From positions 9,672,001-9,736,000 of the forward strand of contig NZ_CP117522.1 of assembly GCF_031679605.1 (NCBI RefSeq): a DNA stretch of 64,000 nt, written 5' to 3'. The notes under the pieces are model-generated. The model worked only from the letters and a program-made list of their open reading frames with translations. It was not told the DNA's origin and did not search any database. Of the stretch, positions 27,773 to 36,679 are shown one piece after another. The stretch is from Streptomyces luomodiensis (lineage in GTDB: Bacteria; Actinomycetota; Actinomycetes; Streptomycetales; Streptomycetaceae). Position 1 is the first letter of the stretch, and each line of letters opens with the position of its first letter. A program made the position numbers and the translations under genes.

Positions 27773-29133
27773 CGTGCCTCCTCGGTCGGTGCGCCGACAC
27801 GCGTCATGTCGGCCTTGTTGGTCTCGGGCGCCAGCACCGCGCACACCAGCCCGATCAGCAGGCATACGACCGTGATCAAGGCGATCGGCCAGGGGTCGCC
27901 GTCGGTCGCGGCCAGCAGGGCGGTCGAGGCCAGTGGCCACAGACCGATGAGGACGCTCGGGATCTGTGCGGACAGCGACAGGCCCGTGTAGCGCGTCTTG
28001 GTGCTGAACAGCTCGGCGAAGAAGGCCGGTTCAACGCCGTAGACGGCGCCCACGCCGATCGCGTACGCCACCGTGTAGATCACGTACGTCAGCACCAGGG
28101 CGTCGGCGTCGAGGATCCAGAAGAAGGGGAAGATGACGATCAGTCCGGCGACCGAGCCGAGAATGAAGACCGCGCGCCGGCCGATCCGGTCGGACAGCTT
28201 GCCGAAGAAGTAGTAGGTGTAGATGGCGAACGCGGCGGCGACGCTGCTCGCCACCAGCACGTGGGTGCGCGGGATGTCGGTGTAGTTCTCGGCGAAGGTC
28301 AGCCCGATGGTGAGGATGATGTAACCGAAGACCGCCTCGCCCAGGCGCATCCCCATGGCCAGCAGCAGGGGCCGCTTGAACCGCTTGAACAGCTCGGCGA
28401 TCGGCATCCGCTCCTTCGCCTGCTCGGCGGACTGCTGCTCCAGCTCCTCCTGCGCCGCCTGGAAGGCCGGCGTCTCGGTGAGTCTGAACCGGATGAACAG
28501 CCCGACAGCGATGAGCACGGCACTGAGCAGGAAGGGCAGTCGCCAGCCCCAGCTGAGGAGCTGGTCGTCGGGGAGCATCGACACCAGCGCGAAGACGGCC
28601 GTGGACAGCACGAGGCCGACGGCGTTGCCGATCTGCGGAAAGCTGCCGTACGCACCGCGTTTGTCCGCCGGGGCGTACTCGACGGCGACCAAGGACGCGC
28701 CGCCCCACTCGCCGCCGACGCCGAAGCCCTGGATGAGCCGCATCAGGACGAGCAGGATCGGGGCCAGGACGCCGATCTGGCCGGTTGTGGGGATCAGCCC
28801 GATGAGGAAGGTGGAACCGCCCATCATCATGAGCGTGGTCACCAGGGCGGCCTTGCGGCCGACCTTGTCGCCGAAGTGGCCGAAGACGATGCCGCCGAGG
28901 GGGCGGGCCAGGAAGCCGACACCGAAGACGGCGAAGGCCGAGAGGGTGCCCATGATCGGGTCGTCCTCGTTGGGGAAGAACAGGTCGCCGAAGACGAGGG
29001 CCGACGCGGTGCTGAAGATGAAGTAGTCGTACCACTCGACGGCCGTGCCGACGAGGCTGGCGACGGCGGCGCGTTTGGCGAGCGCGGTGCGCTCCTGCTC
29101 GTTGACCACAGGAGCGGTAGCTGATTGCGCCAT
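27769..29133 (-). CDS. MFS transporter, metabolite:H+ symporter (MHS) type
   Basis: A 454-residue transporter with 12 membrane segments. It has the early VGTAVEWYDYFIFSTASAL signature of the MHS group (ShiA, ProP, KgtP relatives), the GHFGDKVGRK loop between helices 2 and 3, and a second copy-like loop (FGKLSDRIGRR). MHS members carry organic acids, betaines or similar small solutes, so this probably imports the pathway substrate. The ATG at 29133 has GGAG 7 nt upstream; an ATG 24 nt earlier has none. Confidence 0.9.
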   Translation of the reverse strand: MAQSATAPVVNEQERTALAKRAAVASLVGTAVEWYDYFIFSTASALVFGDLFFPNEDDPIMGTLSAFAVFGVGFLARPLGGIVFGHFGDKVGRKAALVTTLMMMGGSTFLIGLIPTTGQIGVLAPILLVLMRLIQGFGVGGEWGGASLVAVEYAPADKRGAYGSFPQIGNAVGLVLSTAVFALVSMLPDDQLLSWGWRLPFLLSAVLIAVGLFIRFRLTETPAFQAAQEELEQQSAEQAKERMPIAELFKRFKRPLLLAMGMRLGEAVFGYIILTIGLTFAENYTDIPRTHVLVASSVAAAFAIYTYYFFGKLSDRIGRRAVFILGSVAGLIVIFPFFWILDADALVLTYVIYTVAYAIGVGAVYGVEPAFFAELFSTKTRYTGLSLSAQIPSVLIGLWPLASTALLAATDGDPWPIALITVVCLLIGLVCAVLAPETNKADMTRVGAPTEEAR

Positions 29134-29184
29134 GGATGACTCCGTTGTCGATCTCATTGACTGGCTGGGCGGTCGGCGGAGGTG

Positions 29185-30147
29185 TCAGACCAGGCGCGCA
29201 GGGCGCTCAGGATCGTCAATGACGCGGGCCGAAGCCCAGCCGAGCGCGGTGCGGGTGCCGTCGGCCTTGTCCACCCAGACCTCCAGCTCCAGCCGGTCAC
29301 CGCGGACGCCGACGACGGCACCGCTTGTGGTCAGCTCCTCACCGACGAAGGCCGGGGAGACGAAGCGGAGGTCGACCTCGCCGGAGGTGAAGAACGTCGT
29401 GCCGAAGACCTCGACCAGATTGGCGATGATGAACCCGGTCTGCTGCTGGGCCTGCACGATCGTGCGGTCCAGGCCGGAGGCCGCGGCCTTCTCCGGGTGG
29501 GTGTGCACATTGGCGTAGCCGCGGCCTGCCCAGGAGAAGACCGACATCTGGTCCTGGGTGAAGGTGATGGTGCGCCGGGGCAGCGCGGCGCGCTCCGGAG
29601 CGTCGAGTGTGGCCCGCTCCAGGGGGCGGACGGACGGGTCGACGGTGCCGAGCACGGTGCGTGACCGTGCCTCGCCCGCCGTGCGGTTCCGCCCGGTGAC
29701 CTCACCGGCGACCGTCCGCATGATCTCCTTGCCGACGTGCCGCACCAGCAGCCGTCCGTCGGCGCCGCGGGCCTCCGCCTCCAGGACGACGTAACCCTGT
29801 CCGCGGCGCTCGTACTTCTGTGTGTAGCCGCCTTCGACGGTGACCGTCTCGCCGACCGCGACGGGGGAGTGGAAAGTGAGGTGCTCGTGCGTGTGCAGAC
29901 CCTGGGCGGTGTTGCCGTCGTAGTTCTCGTAGAACAGGAAGAGCAGGTCATTGGCGAGGACCAGAGGATGGCCCACCGGTCCGCCGAACGGCGAGGTTCC
30001 GAAGTACCAGGACCCGAAGTCGTCCTCGCTGTAGGCGTAGTCGAGCACCTTACGCCGGTCCACGGTCACGGTGACAGGTCCCATCGGCTCGGGAACGTCG
30101 ACCAACTCGTAGCGGGCTTCCTTCAACTGAGACGTCTGCGACTTCAT
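29185..30147 (-). CDS. MaoC-like double hot-dog protein (first copy)
   Basis: A 320-residue protein and first gene of the operon, with a near-perfect ribosome binding site (GGAGGTG) before the ATG at 30147. Two hot-dog units: about 20-145 and 190-310. The C-terminal unit reads AGRGYANVHTHPEKAAASG at the place of the hydratase-2 motif, keeping His but with Gly where the catalytic Asp is expected. Similar in layout to the copy at 26762-27772, so the pair probably arose by duplication and may form a heteromer. Likely to act on a CoA thioester made by the operon's CoA-transferase. Confidence 0.82.
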   Translation of the reverse strand: MKSQTSQLKEARYELVDVPEPMGPVTVTVDRRKVLDYAYSEDDFGSWYFGTSPFGGPVGHPLVLANDLLFLFYENYDGNTAQGLHTHEHLTFHSPVAVGETVTVEGGYTQKYERRGQGYVVLEAEARGADGRLLVRHVGKEIMRTVAGEVTGRNRTAGEARSRTVLGTVDPSVRPLERATLDAPERAALPRRTITFTQDQMSVFSWAGRGYANVHTHPEKAAASGLDRTIVQAQQQTGFIIANLVEVFGTTFFTSGEVDLRFVSPAFVGEELTTSGAVVGVRGDRLELEVWVDKADGTRTALGWASARVIDDPERPARLV

Positions 30148-30184
30148 CGTCACCTCCGTGTCAGACCCCAGCAGGGCCAAAATT

Positions 30185-30200
30185 GTCTAGACGACTAGTC
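30185..30200. promoter_or_regulatory. Probable GntR/HutC operator at the operon promoter
   Basis: GTCTAGAC (30185-30192) is a full palindrome of the kind recognised by HutC/DasR-type GntR proteins, and is directly followed by a second palindrome, GACTAGTC. The site lies 38-53 nt upstream of the first gene, where it could overlap a weak -10 box. Confidence 0.6.
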
Positions 30201-30915
30201 TTTACGGTAGGTAGACGCAAATGGAGGTGTCAATAGGTGTGCGAGTCCTCGTGAGATACCTGCGTCTGTACGGGGGGAAGCGACCTGAGGGGCGCTGTCG
30301 CCCTGGCAAGGGCCGGTGGGCGTGTGAGTCGATCGGCGCCGACGTCGTAGCTTTTGCCGACGCGGGGTACCGCACTCATCCCCGTCACCGGCGTCCTCAT
30401 CGGGGACACGCTCACCGCGACCCCGACCCCACCCGGACAGCTCGTCCCGGATCCCCGCACCCACCGCGGAGGCCACAGCGCGCCGCCCAGCCACCCGCGC
30501 ACGACGGGCCGGCCGGGGGCGACATCGCCCTGGAGCGGGACGGCAGGAACGCCGGCAGCACCAGCCACTGAGACCCGGTCGGGTCCCGGGCCCGCCGCGG
30601 GCCCGGAACCTCGCACCGGATCGAGGCAGACGTCGGCGTCGTCCAACCAGGGCACATCCACGCGCGACCGGCTCTACGCCCGCCGCTGCTACCGGCGGTG
30701 CCGGTCCGGCGCGTCGGAGGAGGCGTTCGTCAGGAGAGGGCAGCGGAGTCAGTAGGAGATCGAGCAGGCAATCGGCCAAGGAGACCGAGCCGATGCCTCC
30801 ATCCGTCCACATCCTTCTGTACGACGGGGTGGAGGAGGGTACCGCGCTTGATGGTGCGGCCCGGCGGCGTGTTGTCGGAAGGCGTGCCGGGCGTGGTGTC
30901 CTGTCGGCCAGTGGC
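30201..30915. other. Gene-poor gap with a DJ-1-like stub
   Basis: About 715 nt without a supported gene. At 30793 on the plus strand an ATG opens PPSVHILLYDGVEE, a good match to the first strand and loop of DJ-1/PfpI proteins, but the similarity stops after about 15 codons. This looks like the surviving 5' tip of a deleted gene. Confidence 0.45.
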
Positions 30916-31701
30916 TCAGCGCAGCCCGGCGACCAGCGCGTCGCCGGCCGAGCACCAGATCTGCCGTGCCTCGGTGAAGCCTTGTTCCCGCAGGGTGTCG
31001 AGGTGCCACTGCACAGTGGTGGGGCGGTCGGGCCGCGCGTCGGCGGGCCGGGGCTCGCGCGGATCACCGAGCAGGGCGAAGCGGCGCGCCGCCGGTTCGG
31101 CGAGAGCGGGGTCGTCGGCGACCCGGCTCCACCAGTCGGCCCAGTCGAGCGCGCCCTCGCGCCGCTGCCCCTCCTGGCGCTGGGTGAGCAGGGCGTTCAT
31201 GGCGGCGTTGAGGCGGGGCGCCGACTCGTCGGACATGTGGTCGGCGTTGAGGAACACGCCGCCTTCGCGCAGCAGTCCGGCCAGAGTGCCGTAGAGGCGG
31301 CGGAGCGGTTCGGTGTCCAGCCAGTGCAGGGCGGTGGCGGTCACCACGGCGTCGAAGGACGTGTGGGGGAGCCGTTCGGTCCAGTCGGGGTCGGTGAGGT
31401 CGGCTTCGGTGAAGGCGACGCGTTCGTCGCCGGAGAAGTGGCCGCGGGCGATGGTCAGGAGGACCGGGTCGATGTCGACGCAGACGGTGCGGGCGCCGGG
31501 GAGCGCGCACAGCAGCCGGTCGGAGATGCTGCCCGTGCCGCAGGCGAGGTCGAGGACGAGCGGGGTGCGGCCCGCCACGGCCTCGACCGCGTCGGTCATG
31601 ACGCGGAAGCGTTCCTCCCGGTCCGGCATGTACCACTCCTGCTGGCGGTGCCGGCTTGTCTGCCACCGCTGCCAGTCGGACGTGGTCGTGGTGGCGGTCA
31701 T
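30916..31701 (-). CDS. Class I SAM-dependent methyltransferase
   Basis: A 261-residue methyltransferase with motif I LVLDLACGTGSI, the acidic loop VCVDIDPVLL, and FDAVVTATALHWL (motif II/III region). The start is taken as the ATG at 31701, 17 nt after the ABC ATPase stop, so it is probably the last gene of that operon. Substrate unknown. The link to a nickel-type importer raises the possibility of modifying a metal ligand, which is inference only. Confidence 0.88.
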   Translation of the reverse strand: MTATTTTSDWQRWQTSRHRQQEWYMPDREERFRVMTDAVEAVAGRTPLVLDLACGTGSISDRLLCALPGARTVCVDIDPVLLTIARGHFSGDERVAFTEADLTDPDWTERLPHTSFDAVVTATALHWLDTEPLRRLYGTLAGLLREGGVFLNADHMSDESAPRLNAAMNALLTQRQEGQRREGALDWADWWSRVADDPALAEPAARRFALLGDPREPRPADARPDRPTTVQWHLDTLREQGFTEARQIWCSAGDALVAGLR

Positions 31702-31718
31702 GGGTGAGGGCGTTCCCT

Positions 31719-33290
31719 TCACTGGTCGCTCTGTTCGGAGGGGGCCGGGGTGGCGGCGCCCAGGTGCCGGGACCGCAGCAGCAGGCGGGTGGTCTCGGAG
31801 CGCGCGGAGGTCAGGACCGTACGGCTGTCGCCGCTCTCCACCACCCTGCCGGTGTCGAGGACGACCAGGTCGTCGGCGAGCCGCTCGATGAGTGGGAGGT
31901 CGTGGCCGATCCACAGCACGGCCGTGTCGCGCTCCTCGCGGAGGCGGGCGATCTCGGCGGTCACCAGGTCGGTGCTGACGGCGTCGAGCGCCGTCGTGAT
32001 CTCGTCGCAGATCAGCACGTCGGGTTCCGCGAGCAACGCCCGTGCCAGCGCCGCCCGCTGGAGTTCACCGCCCGAGAGTGCGGCGGCGTGCCGCGTGGTG
32101 TGCGCCGGCGTGAGTCCGAGCCGTTCCATAAGCTGCCGGGCCTGCCACTCGGCCTCCCGCGCCGTGAGGCCGCGCAGCCGTACGGCGGTGCGGGCGACCT
32201 GTTCCAGGACGGTGCGCCGCTCGTCGAAGGAGTTGCGCACCTCCTGCCAGACGTACTGCACGCCCCGGATCTGCCGGGTGGTGCGGTGGCGGAGGGCGGG
32301 CAGGGGCTCGCCTCGGTAGCTGAGGTGTCCGCGGTGGCGTTCGTGCAGTCCGGCGAGGCAGCGGGCGAGGACGGTCTTGCCACTGCCCGAGGGGCCGACG
32401 ACCGCGGTGCAGCCCCCTTCCGGCACCCGCACCGCCACGTCGTGCAGCACCTCGCCCCGGCCACCCGGCCGCAGCCACGCGGTCAGACCCCGCGCGTCCA
32501 GTACGGAAGCGGATCTCGCGGGCGCGGCCGGCACCGGGGGAGGCGGCGGCACCGCGGGGGCCGGCAGTACCTCCGGTGTGCGGCCCGCGGCGGTCACCCG
32601 GCCGCGCTCCAGCAGCACGGTCCGGGTGGCCACCGCGCGCACCAGGTCGTGGTCGTGGCTGAGCAGCAGCAAGGTGTAGCCGTCGGACGCCAGCCGGGAC
32701 AGCTGTCCCGCCAGCCGCAGCCGCGCCACCGTGTCCAGGCCGGTGCTGGGTTCGTCGAGGAGCAGGACCCGAGGGCCGCAGGCCAGTACCTGGGCGAGGG
32801 CCACGCGTTGTCGCTGGCCGCCGGAGAACTGGTGCGGGAAGCGGCGCCGGGTGGCAGGGTCGTCGGGCAGGCCGGCGGTGCGCAGTGCCTCGGTCGCGTA
32901 CCGCGTGGCGGCGGCGCGGCCGTCCGTGCCGTCGGTCCGGTGCAGGCGGGCAAGTTCGGTGAGGACCGGGCCGATCTGCCGGGCGGGATTGAGGGCGTGG
33001 GCCGGGTGCTGGGGCAGGTAGGCGGCGATCCGGCCGCGCACGTCACGGGCGGAGCGCGTCGGTCCGTCGTCGTCCACCACCCGGACGCCGGCGACCCGTA
33101 CCATGCCGCCGAGCCGTACGCCGGGTGCGGCCTCGCCCAGCAGGGCCAGCGCGGCGGTGGTCTTGCCGCTGCCGGACGGTCCCACCAGGGCGGTCACCTC
33201 GCCGGGTGTGACGGTGAGGTCGACACCGTTCAGGAGCCGGGCCGTTCCCGCGTGGGCGGTCAGACCGCTGACCTCGATCACTGGTTCCAC
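31719..33290 (-). CDS. nikDE: Fused double ABC ATPase, nickel/peptide importer (NikD-NikE type)
   Basis: A 523-residue protein with two complete ABC ATPase domains in one chain. The first (about 5-245) has Walker A GPSGSGKTT, signature FSGGQRQR and Walker B VLLLDEPST; the second (about 275-510) has GPSGSGKTV, LSGGELQR and VLICDEITT. A proline-rich linker (about 250-270) joins them. In most bacteria the two are separate genes. The GTG at 33290 is preferred because of an upstream GGAAGG; another in-frame GTG at 33281 is possible. It overlaps the upstream permease gene. The nickel assignment rests on the operon's Nur-like box. Confidence 0.85.
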   Translation of the reverse strand: MEPVIEVSGLTAHAGTARLLNGVDLTVTPGEVTALVGPSGSGKTTAALALLGEAAPGVRLGGMVRVAGVRVVDDDGPTRSARDVRGRIAAYLPQHPAHALNPARQIGPVLTELARLHRTDGTDGRAAATRYATEALRTAGLPDDPATRRRFPHQFSGGQRQRVALAQVLACGPRVLLLDEPSTGLDTVARLRLAGQLSRLASDGYTLLLLSHDHDLVRAVATRTVLLERGRVTAAGRTPEVLPAPAVPPPPPVPAAPARSASVLDARGLTAWLRPGGRGEVLHDVAVRVPEGGCTAVVGPSGSGKTVLARCLAGLHERHRGHLSYRGEPLPALRHRTTRQIRGVQYVWQEVRNSFDERRTVLEQVARTAVRLRGLTAREAEWQARQLMERLGLTPAHTTRHAAALSGGELQRAALARALLAEPDVLICDEITTALDAVSTDLVTAEIARLREERDTAVLWIGHDLPLIERLADDLVVLDTGRVVESGDSRTVLTSARSETTRLLLRSRHLGAATPAPSEQSDQ

Positions 33291-34123
33291 GCCGTCGCCT
33301 TCCGTCCCATGGCCTTCCTTCCGGTCCGGCCGGAGTGCGGCAGCAGGCCGTCCGCCAGCAGATTGACGCCGACGGTGAACATCACCAGCATCAGCGTCGG
33401 GACCAGCACCGCCCACGGCTGTACGAACAGGGCCTCCCGACTCGCGGCGATCATCACGCCCCAGTCCGGCGAGGTCGGATCGAGGCCGAGGCCGAGGAAG
33501 TTGGCGGCGGCCACCGTGAAGACCGCGCCGCCGACGCGGGTGCCGGCGTCGGCGGCGGCGACCGGCAGTACGGCCCGTCCGACGTGCCCGAACAGGATCC
33601 GCGCGCTCGACTCGCCCTGGAGCCGCATCGCCTCGGCGACGGGTCCACTGGCCGCGTCCAGGGCCGCCGCCCGCAACAGCCGGGCCACGGCAGGCACGTT
33701 GAGGGCGGCCACCGCCAGCGCCACCGCGACCGGATGCCCGCGCCAGCCCACCCCGACCACGCTGATCACCAGCAGAGAAGGGAGTGGCAGCAGCAGTTCC
33801 ACGGGCCGCATCAACAGGTCGTCCAGCCACCGGCTGCGGGAGGCCGCCGCGGCCAGCCCGAGCGCGGCGCCCACGGCGACGGCCAGCGCCACCGCGGCGC
33901 ACGCCACGCCCAGGGAGCTGGCCCCGCCGCGCAGCACCAGGGTCAGGACGTCCCGGCCCAGGGCGTCCGTGCCGAGCGGATGCCCGCCGCCGAGGGCGTA
34001 GGGCATGCCGTCGGACGGGATGTCGGCGTCCGTCACCAGCGGGCCGACGACGGCCGCGGTGACCGGCGGCACCAGGAGCAGCGCCCCGCCCGCCGCCCGC
34101 CGGGTCCGCCCGCCGGCGCTCAT
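33278..34123 (-). CDS. nikC: ABC importer permease, NikC/DppC type
   Basis: A 281-residue permease of the dipeptide/nickel family. It has the HPLGTDALGRDVL loop typical of the DppC group near the N-terminus, about six membrane helices and an EAA-like loop (AEAMRLQGESSARILFGHVG). Its ATG overlaps the stop of the upstream permease (ATGA), and its stop lies inside the start region of the ATPase gene, so translation is tightly coupled. Confidence 0.87.
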   Translation of the reverse strand: MSAGGRTRRAAGGALLLVPPVTAAVVGPLVTDADIPSDGMPYALGGGHPLGTDALGRDVLTLVLRGGASSLGVACAAVALAVAVGAALGLAAAASRSRWLDDLLMRPVELLLPLPSLLVISVVGVGWRGHPVAVALAVAALNVPAVARLLRAAALDAASGPVAEAMRLQGESSARILFGHVGRAVLPVAAADAGTRVGGAVFTVAAANFLGLGLDPTSPDWGVMIAASREALFVQPWAVLVPTLMLVMFTVGVNLLADGLLPHSGRTGRKAMGRKATAWNQ

Positions 34124-35064
34124 CGCAGCACCTCCGTACGGGGAGCCAGGCGGTGGCTGACGAGATCCGCCACCAGGTTGAGCAGGCAGGCCACGGCGGC
34201 CAGGGCCAGGGTGAGCCCCTGCACGGTGGGCACGTCGCGGTTCTGGACGGCCTCGACCAGCGCGGTGGCGGTGCCGGGGACGGCGAAGACGGCCTCGACG
34301 ACGAGCACACCGCCCAGCAACTGGTCGCCGGTGCGGGCCAGTTCTTGTACACCGGGGACAGCGGCGTTGGGCAGGACGTGCCGCAGCACCAACCGGACCG
34401 GCGGTACTCCGAGGCGGCGGGCCTGCACCGTGTAACCGGCGCCCAGCGCCGTGACCGTACCGGCCCGGATCTGCCGCGACAGCACACACACCGTCCGGGC
34501 CAGCAGCACCGCCACCGGCAGCACGAACAGCTCGGGCCGCTGCCACCACACGTCGTCCGCCCCCACCCACGTCGACGGCAGCCAGCCCAGGCGCAGGGCG
34601 AAGACGCCGACCAGCAGCAGGGCCAGGACGAAGTCCGGCACCGAGGTCAGCGTCAGCGTCACCGCGGAGACGACCCGGTCGGTGCGGCTGCCCGCCCGCA
34701 ACCCGGTCAGCAGGCCGACCGCGACGGCTAGCGGCACCAGCAGCACCACGGTGACGGCGGCCAGTGCGGCCGTCACCGGCACCGAGGACGACAGCACCTC
34801 GCTCACCGGACCCCCGCCGGCCAGCGACGTACCGAGATCACCGGTGAGCAGACCGTGCGCCCAGTCGGCGAACCGCTCGGCGAGCGGCCGGTCGAGCCCC
34901 ATCTGCTCGCGCAACTGGGCAACCTGATCCAGCCCCGCCTGTTCGTTGAAGTCCACGGTGGCGGCGTCGCCCGGCAGCAGGTCGGTCAGCAGGAAGACAA
35001 TGACGCTGACCGCGGCCAGCTGGAAGAACGTCCACGCGCACCGCCGCAAGGCATAGCGCAGCAC
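34120..35064 (-). CDS. nikB: ABC importer permease, NikB/DppB type
   Basis: A 314-residue permease with a GTG start 6 nt after the binding-protein stop. The N-terminal helix (TFFQLAAVSVIVFLLTDLLPGD) and following loop are typical of the DppB group, and RQIRAGTVTALGAGYTVQAR with RLGVPPVRLVLRHVLPNA is the EAA region. Pairs with the next gene as the membrane channel. Confidence 0.87.
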   Translation of the reverse strand: MLRYALRRCAWTFFQLAAVSVIVFLLTDLLPGDAATVDFNEQAGLDQVAQLREQMGLDRPLAERFADWAHGLLTGDLGTSLAGGGPVSEVLSSSVPVTAALAAVTVVLLVPLAVAVGLLTGLRAGSRTDRVVSAVTLTLTSVPDFVLALLLVGVFALRLGWLPSTWVGADDVWWQRPELFVLPVAVLLARTVCVLSRQIRAGTVTALGAGYTVQARRLGVPPVRLVLRHVLPNAAVPGVQELARTGDQLLGGVLVVEAVFAVPGTATALVEAVQNRDVPTVQGLTLALAAVACLLNLVADLVSHRLAPRTEVLR

Positions 35065-35070
35065 CCGGAC

Positions 35071-36603
35071 TCACCCCAGCCACACCGTGTCGAACCGTGC
35101 CCAGTCCACGGTGTTGGGCGGGGCCTCCTTCACACCCTGGACGGTGCGCGAGATGGCGTTCAGCCACTCCGGATGCCCCCACAGCACCAGTCCGCCCTGG
35201 TCGCGCAGTGTCGTCTGCACCGACCAGTACCGCTCGGTGCGCTCGTCATCATCCGCCACGGCCCGCGCGGCGGTGAAGGCGTCGTCGAAGTCCGCGTGCT
35301 TCCAGGCGGTCTGGTTTTGCGGGGAGTCGGAGAGCAGCCGTTCGCTGAGGTAGGTGGGGATCGTCATGGCGCCGCACCGGTGGTTGGTGATGGTGCCCTT
35401 GCCCAGCACGTCCGTGAAGTAAGACTCCGGCGGCCCGTTGACGATGTCCACCTTCAGGCCCGCCTCACCGGCCTGCTCGGCGAACAGGTGCGCCGCCTGC
35501 GGGAAACCGCCGGCCGCCGTGGAGGTGTAGAAGGTGACCTTTTTGTTGTACAGACCGGTGCGTTTGAGCAGCCTCCGGGCCTCCGCTACGTCCCGCTCGC
35601 GCTGCTCCAGGCCGTCCGGGTAGTACGTGTAGCCCTTGCCGTACAGGTCGTTGCCGATCTCGGCACGGCCCGAACAGACCACCTCCACCAGCCGCTCCCG
35701 GTCCACGAGGAGTTTGACCGCCAGCGCCGCGTCCGGGTCGTCGAACGGCGCCCGGTCCGTCTTCAGCGCGAAACCCTGCACCCCGCTGTGCTTGGTCGCC
35801 ACGACCCGCACCCGGCTGTCGTGGGCGACGGTGCGGGCGAAGGTGGGTGTCATCTCGTGCGCGAAATGCACTTCGCCGCTGCGTACGGCGGCGGCGCGGG
35901 CCTCGGTCTCTGCGGACAGGATCCGCACCTCGTCCAGGTGCGGGGCTCCCCTCCAGTGGTCGTCGAAACGGCGGCCGGTGAAGCTACGCCCGGCGGTGAA
36001 GGAGACGAACCGGAACGGGCCGGTGCCGACGGGTCTCGTCGGGTCGTCCCAGCCATCGCGGACGATGGACGTGCCGGTCATCGCCAACTGGCTGGGAAGC
36101 TCGGCGTTGGGCCGGGTGAGGGCGATCTCCACACCCCGCTTGCCCGCCTTGCGACAGTTGGCGAGGTCGACGTGCGAGAGGGAGTTCTTCGCCAAGTGGT
36201 CGGCGGCGTCGGGGTCGAGGATGCGGGAGAGGCTGTACAGCACGTCGTCGGCGTCCAGGACATGCCCGTCGTGGAACCGGGCCTCGCGCAGCTCGAAGCG
36301 CCACACCCGGGCCTCGTCGTCGCTGGACCACGCACGGGCCAGGCCCGGGACCGGCCGCAGGGTCGAGTCCAGCTCGACGAGCTTGTCGAAGACGGCCTTG
36401 TGCCGGGCGATGTCGACGAACTGCCGCTGCGCGTGTGGATCCATCGTCTCCTTCACGCCCGCGCCGGGGAAGGCCGCGCGCAGCGTCCCGCCCTTCTTGG
36501 GCGACGAGGAACCGGAATCGGCGGACGAACAGCCGGTGATGAGGCCGGCGCCTGCCGCGACCGCCGCGGCGAGCACACTCCGGCGGGTGGGGGTGACCGG
36601 CAT
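35071..36603 (-). CDS. nikA: Nickel/peptide-binding lipoprotein (family 5 SBP)
   Basis: A 510-residue family 5 solute-binding protein. The N-terminus combines a twin-arginine-like TRRSVLAAA start with a lipobox LITGC (Cys25), so it is a membrane-anchored lipoprotein. The body shows typical family 5 elements: WRFELREARFHDGHVLDADDV and PVGTGPFRFVSF. Family 5 members bind peptides, nickel complexes or sugars; nickel is inferred from the Nur-like box 59 nt upstream and from the known Streptomyces nik operon under Nur. A search against S. coelicolor NikA would settle it. Confidence 0.83.
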   Translation of the reverse strand: MPVTPTRRSVLAAAVAAGAGLITGCSSADSGSSSPKKGGTLRAAFPGAGVKETMDPHAQRQFVDIARHKAVFDKLVELDSTLRPVPGLARAWSSDDEARVWRFELREARFHDGHVLDADDVLYSLSRILDPDAADHLAKNSLSHVDLANCRKAGKRGVEIALTRPNAELPSQLAMTGTSIVRDGWDDPTRPVGTGPFRFVSFTAGRSFTGRRFDDHWRGAPHLDEVRILSAETEARAAAVRSGEVHFAHEMTPTFARTVAHDSRVRVVATKHSGVQGFALKTDRAPFDDPDAALAVKLLVDRERLVEVVCSGRAEIGNDLYGKGYTYYPDGLEQRERDVAEARRLLKRTGLYNKKVTFYTSTAAGGFPQAAHLFAEQAGEAGLKVDIVNGPPESYFTDVLGKGTITNHRCGAMTIPTYLSERLLSDSPQNQTAWKHADFDDAFTAARAVADDDERTERYWSVQTTLRDQGGLVLWGHPEWLNAISRTVQGVKEAPPNTVDWARFDTVWLG

Positions 36604-36661
36604 GGGGACGCACCTTCCTGCCTGCTGCTCATGAAGCACGGAACACGCATCAAATAAGTAA

Positions 36662-36678
36662 TTGCAAGTGATATGCAA
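36662..36678. promoter_or_regulatory. Nur (nickel-responsive Fur-family) box
   Basis: TTGCAA-N5-ATGCAA matches the described Streptomyces Nur site TTGCAA-N5-TTGCAA at 11 of 12 positions. It lies in a short AT-rich pocket 59 nt upstream of the nikA-like start, at promoter distance. This predicts repression of the importer by nickel. Confidence 0.7.
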
Positions 36679-36679
36679 T

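Noticed and set aside
30586..30606. Inverted repeat CCGGGCCCGC / GCGGGCCCGG
   Set aside because: The arms are separated by one base and made only of G and C; it could form by chance in 72% GC sequence and is not near a stop codon.
31719..36603. Plain dipeptide transporter annotation
   Set aside because: The family fits, but the Nur-like box makes nickel the better hypothesis; the peptide alternative is kept as the fallback.
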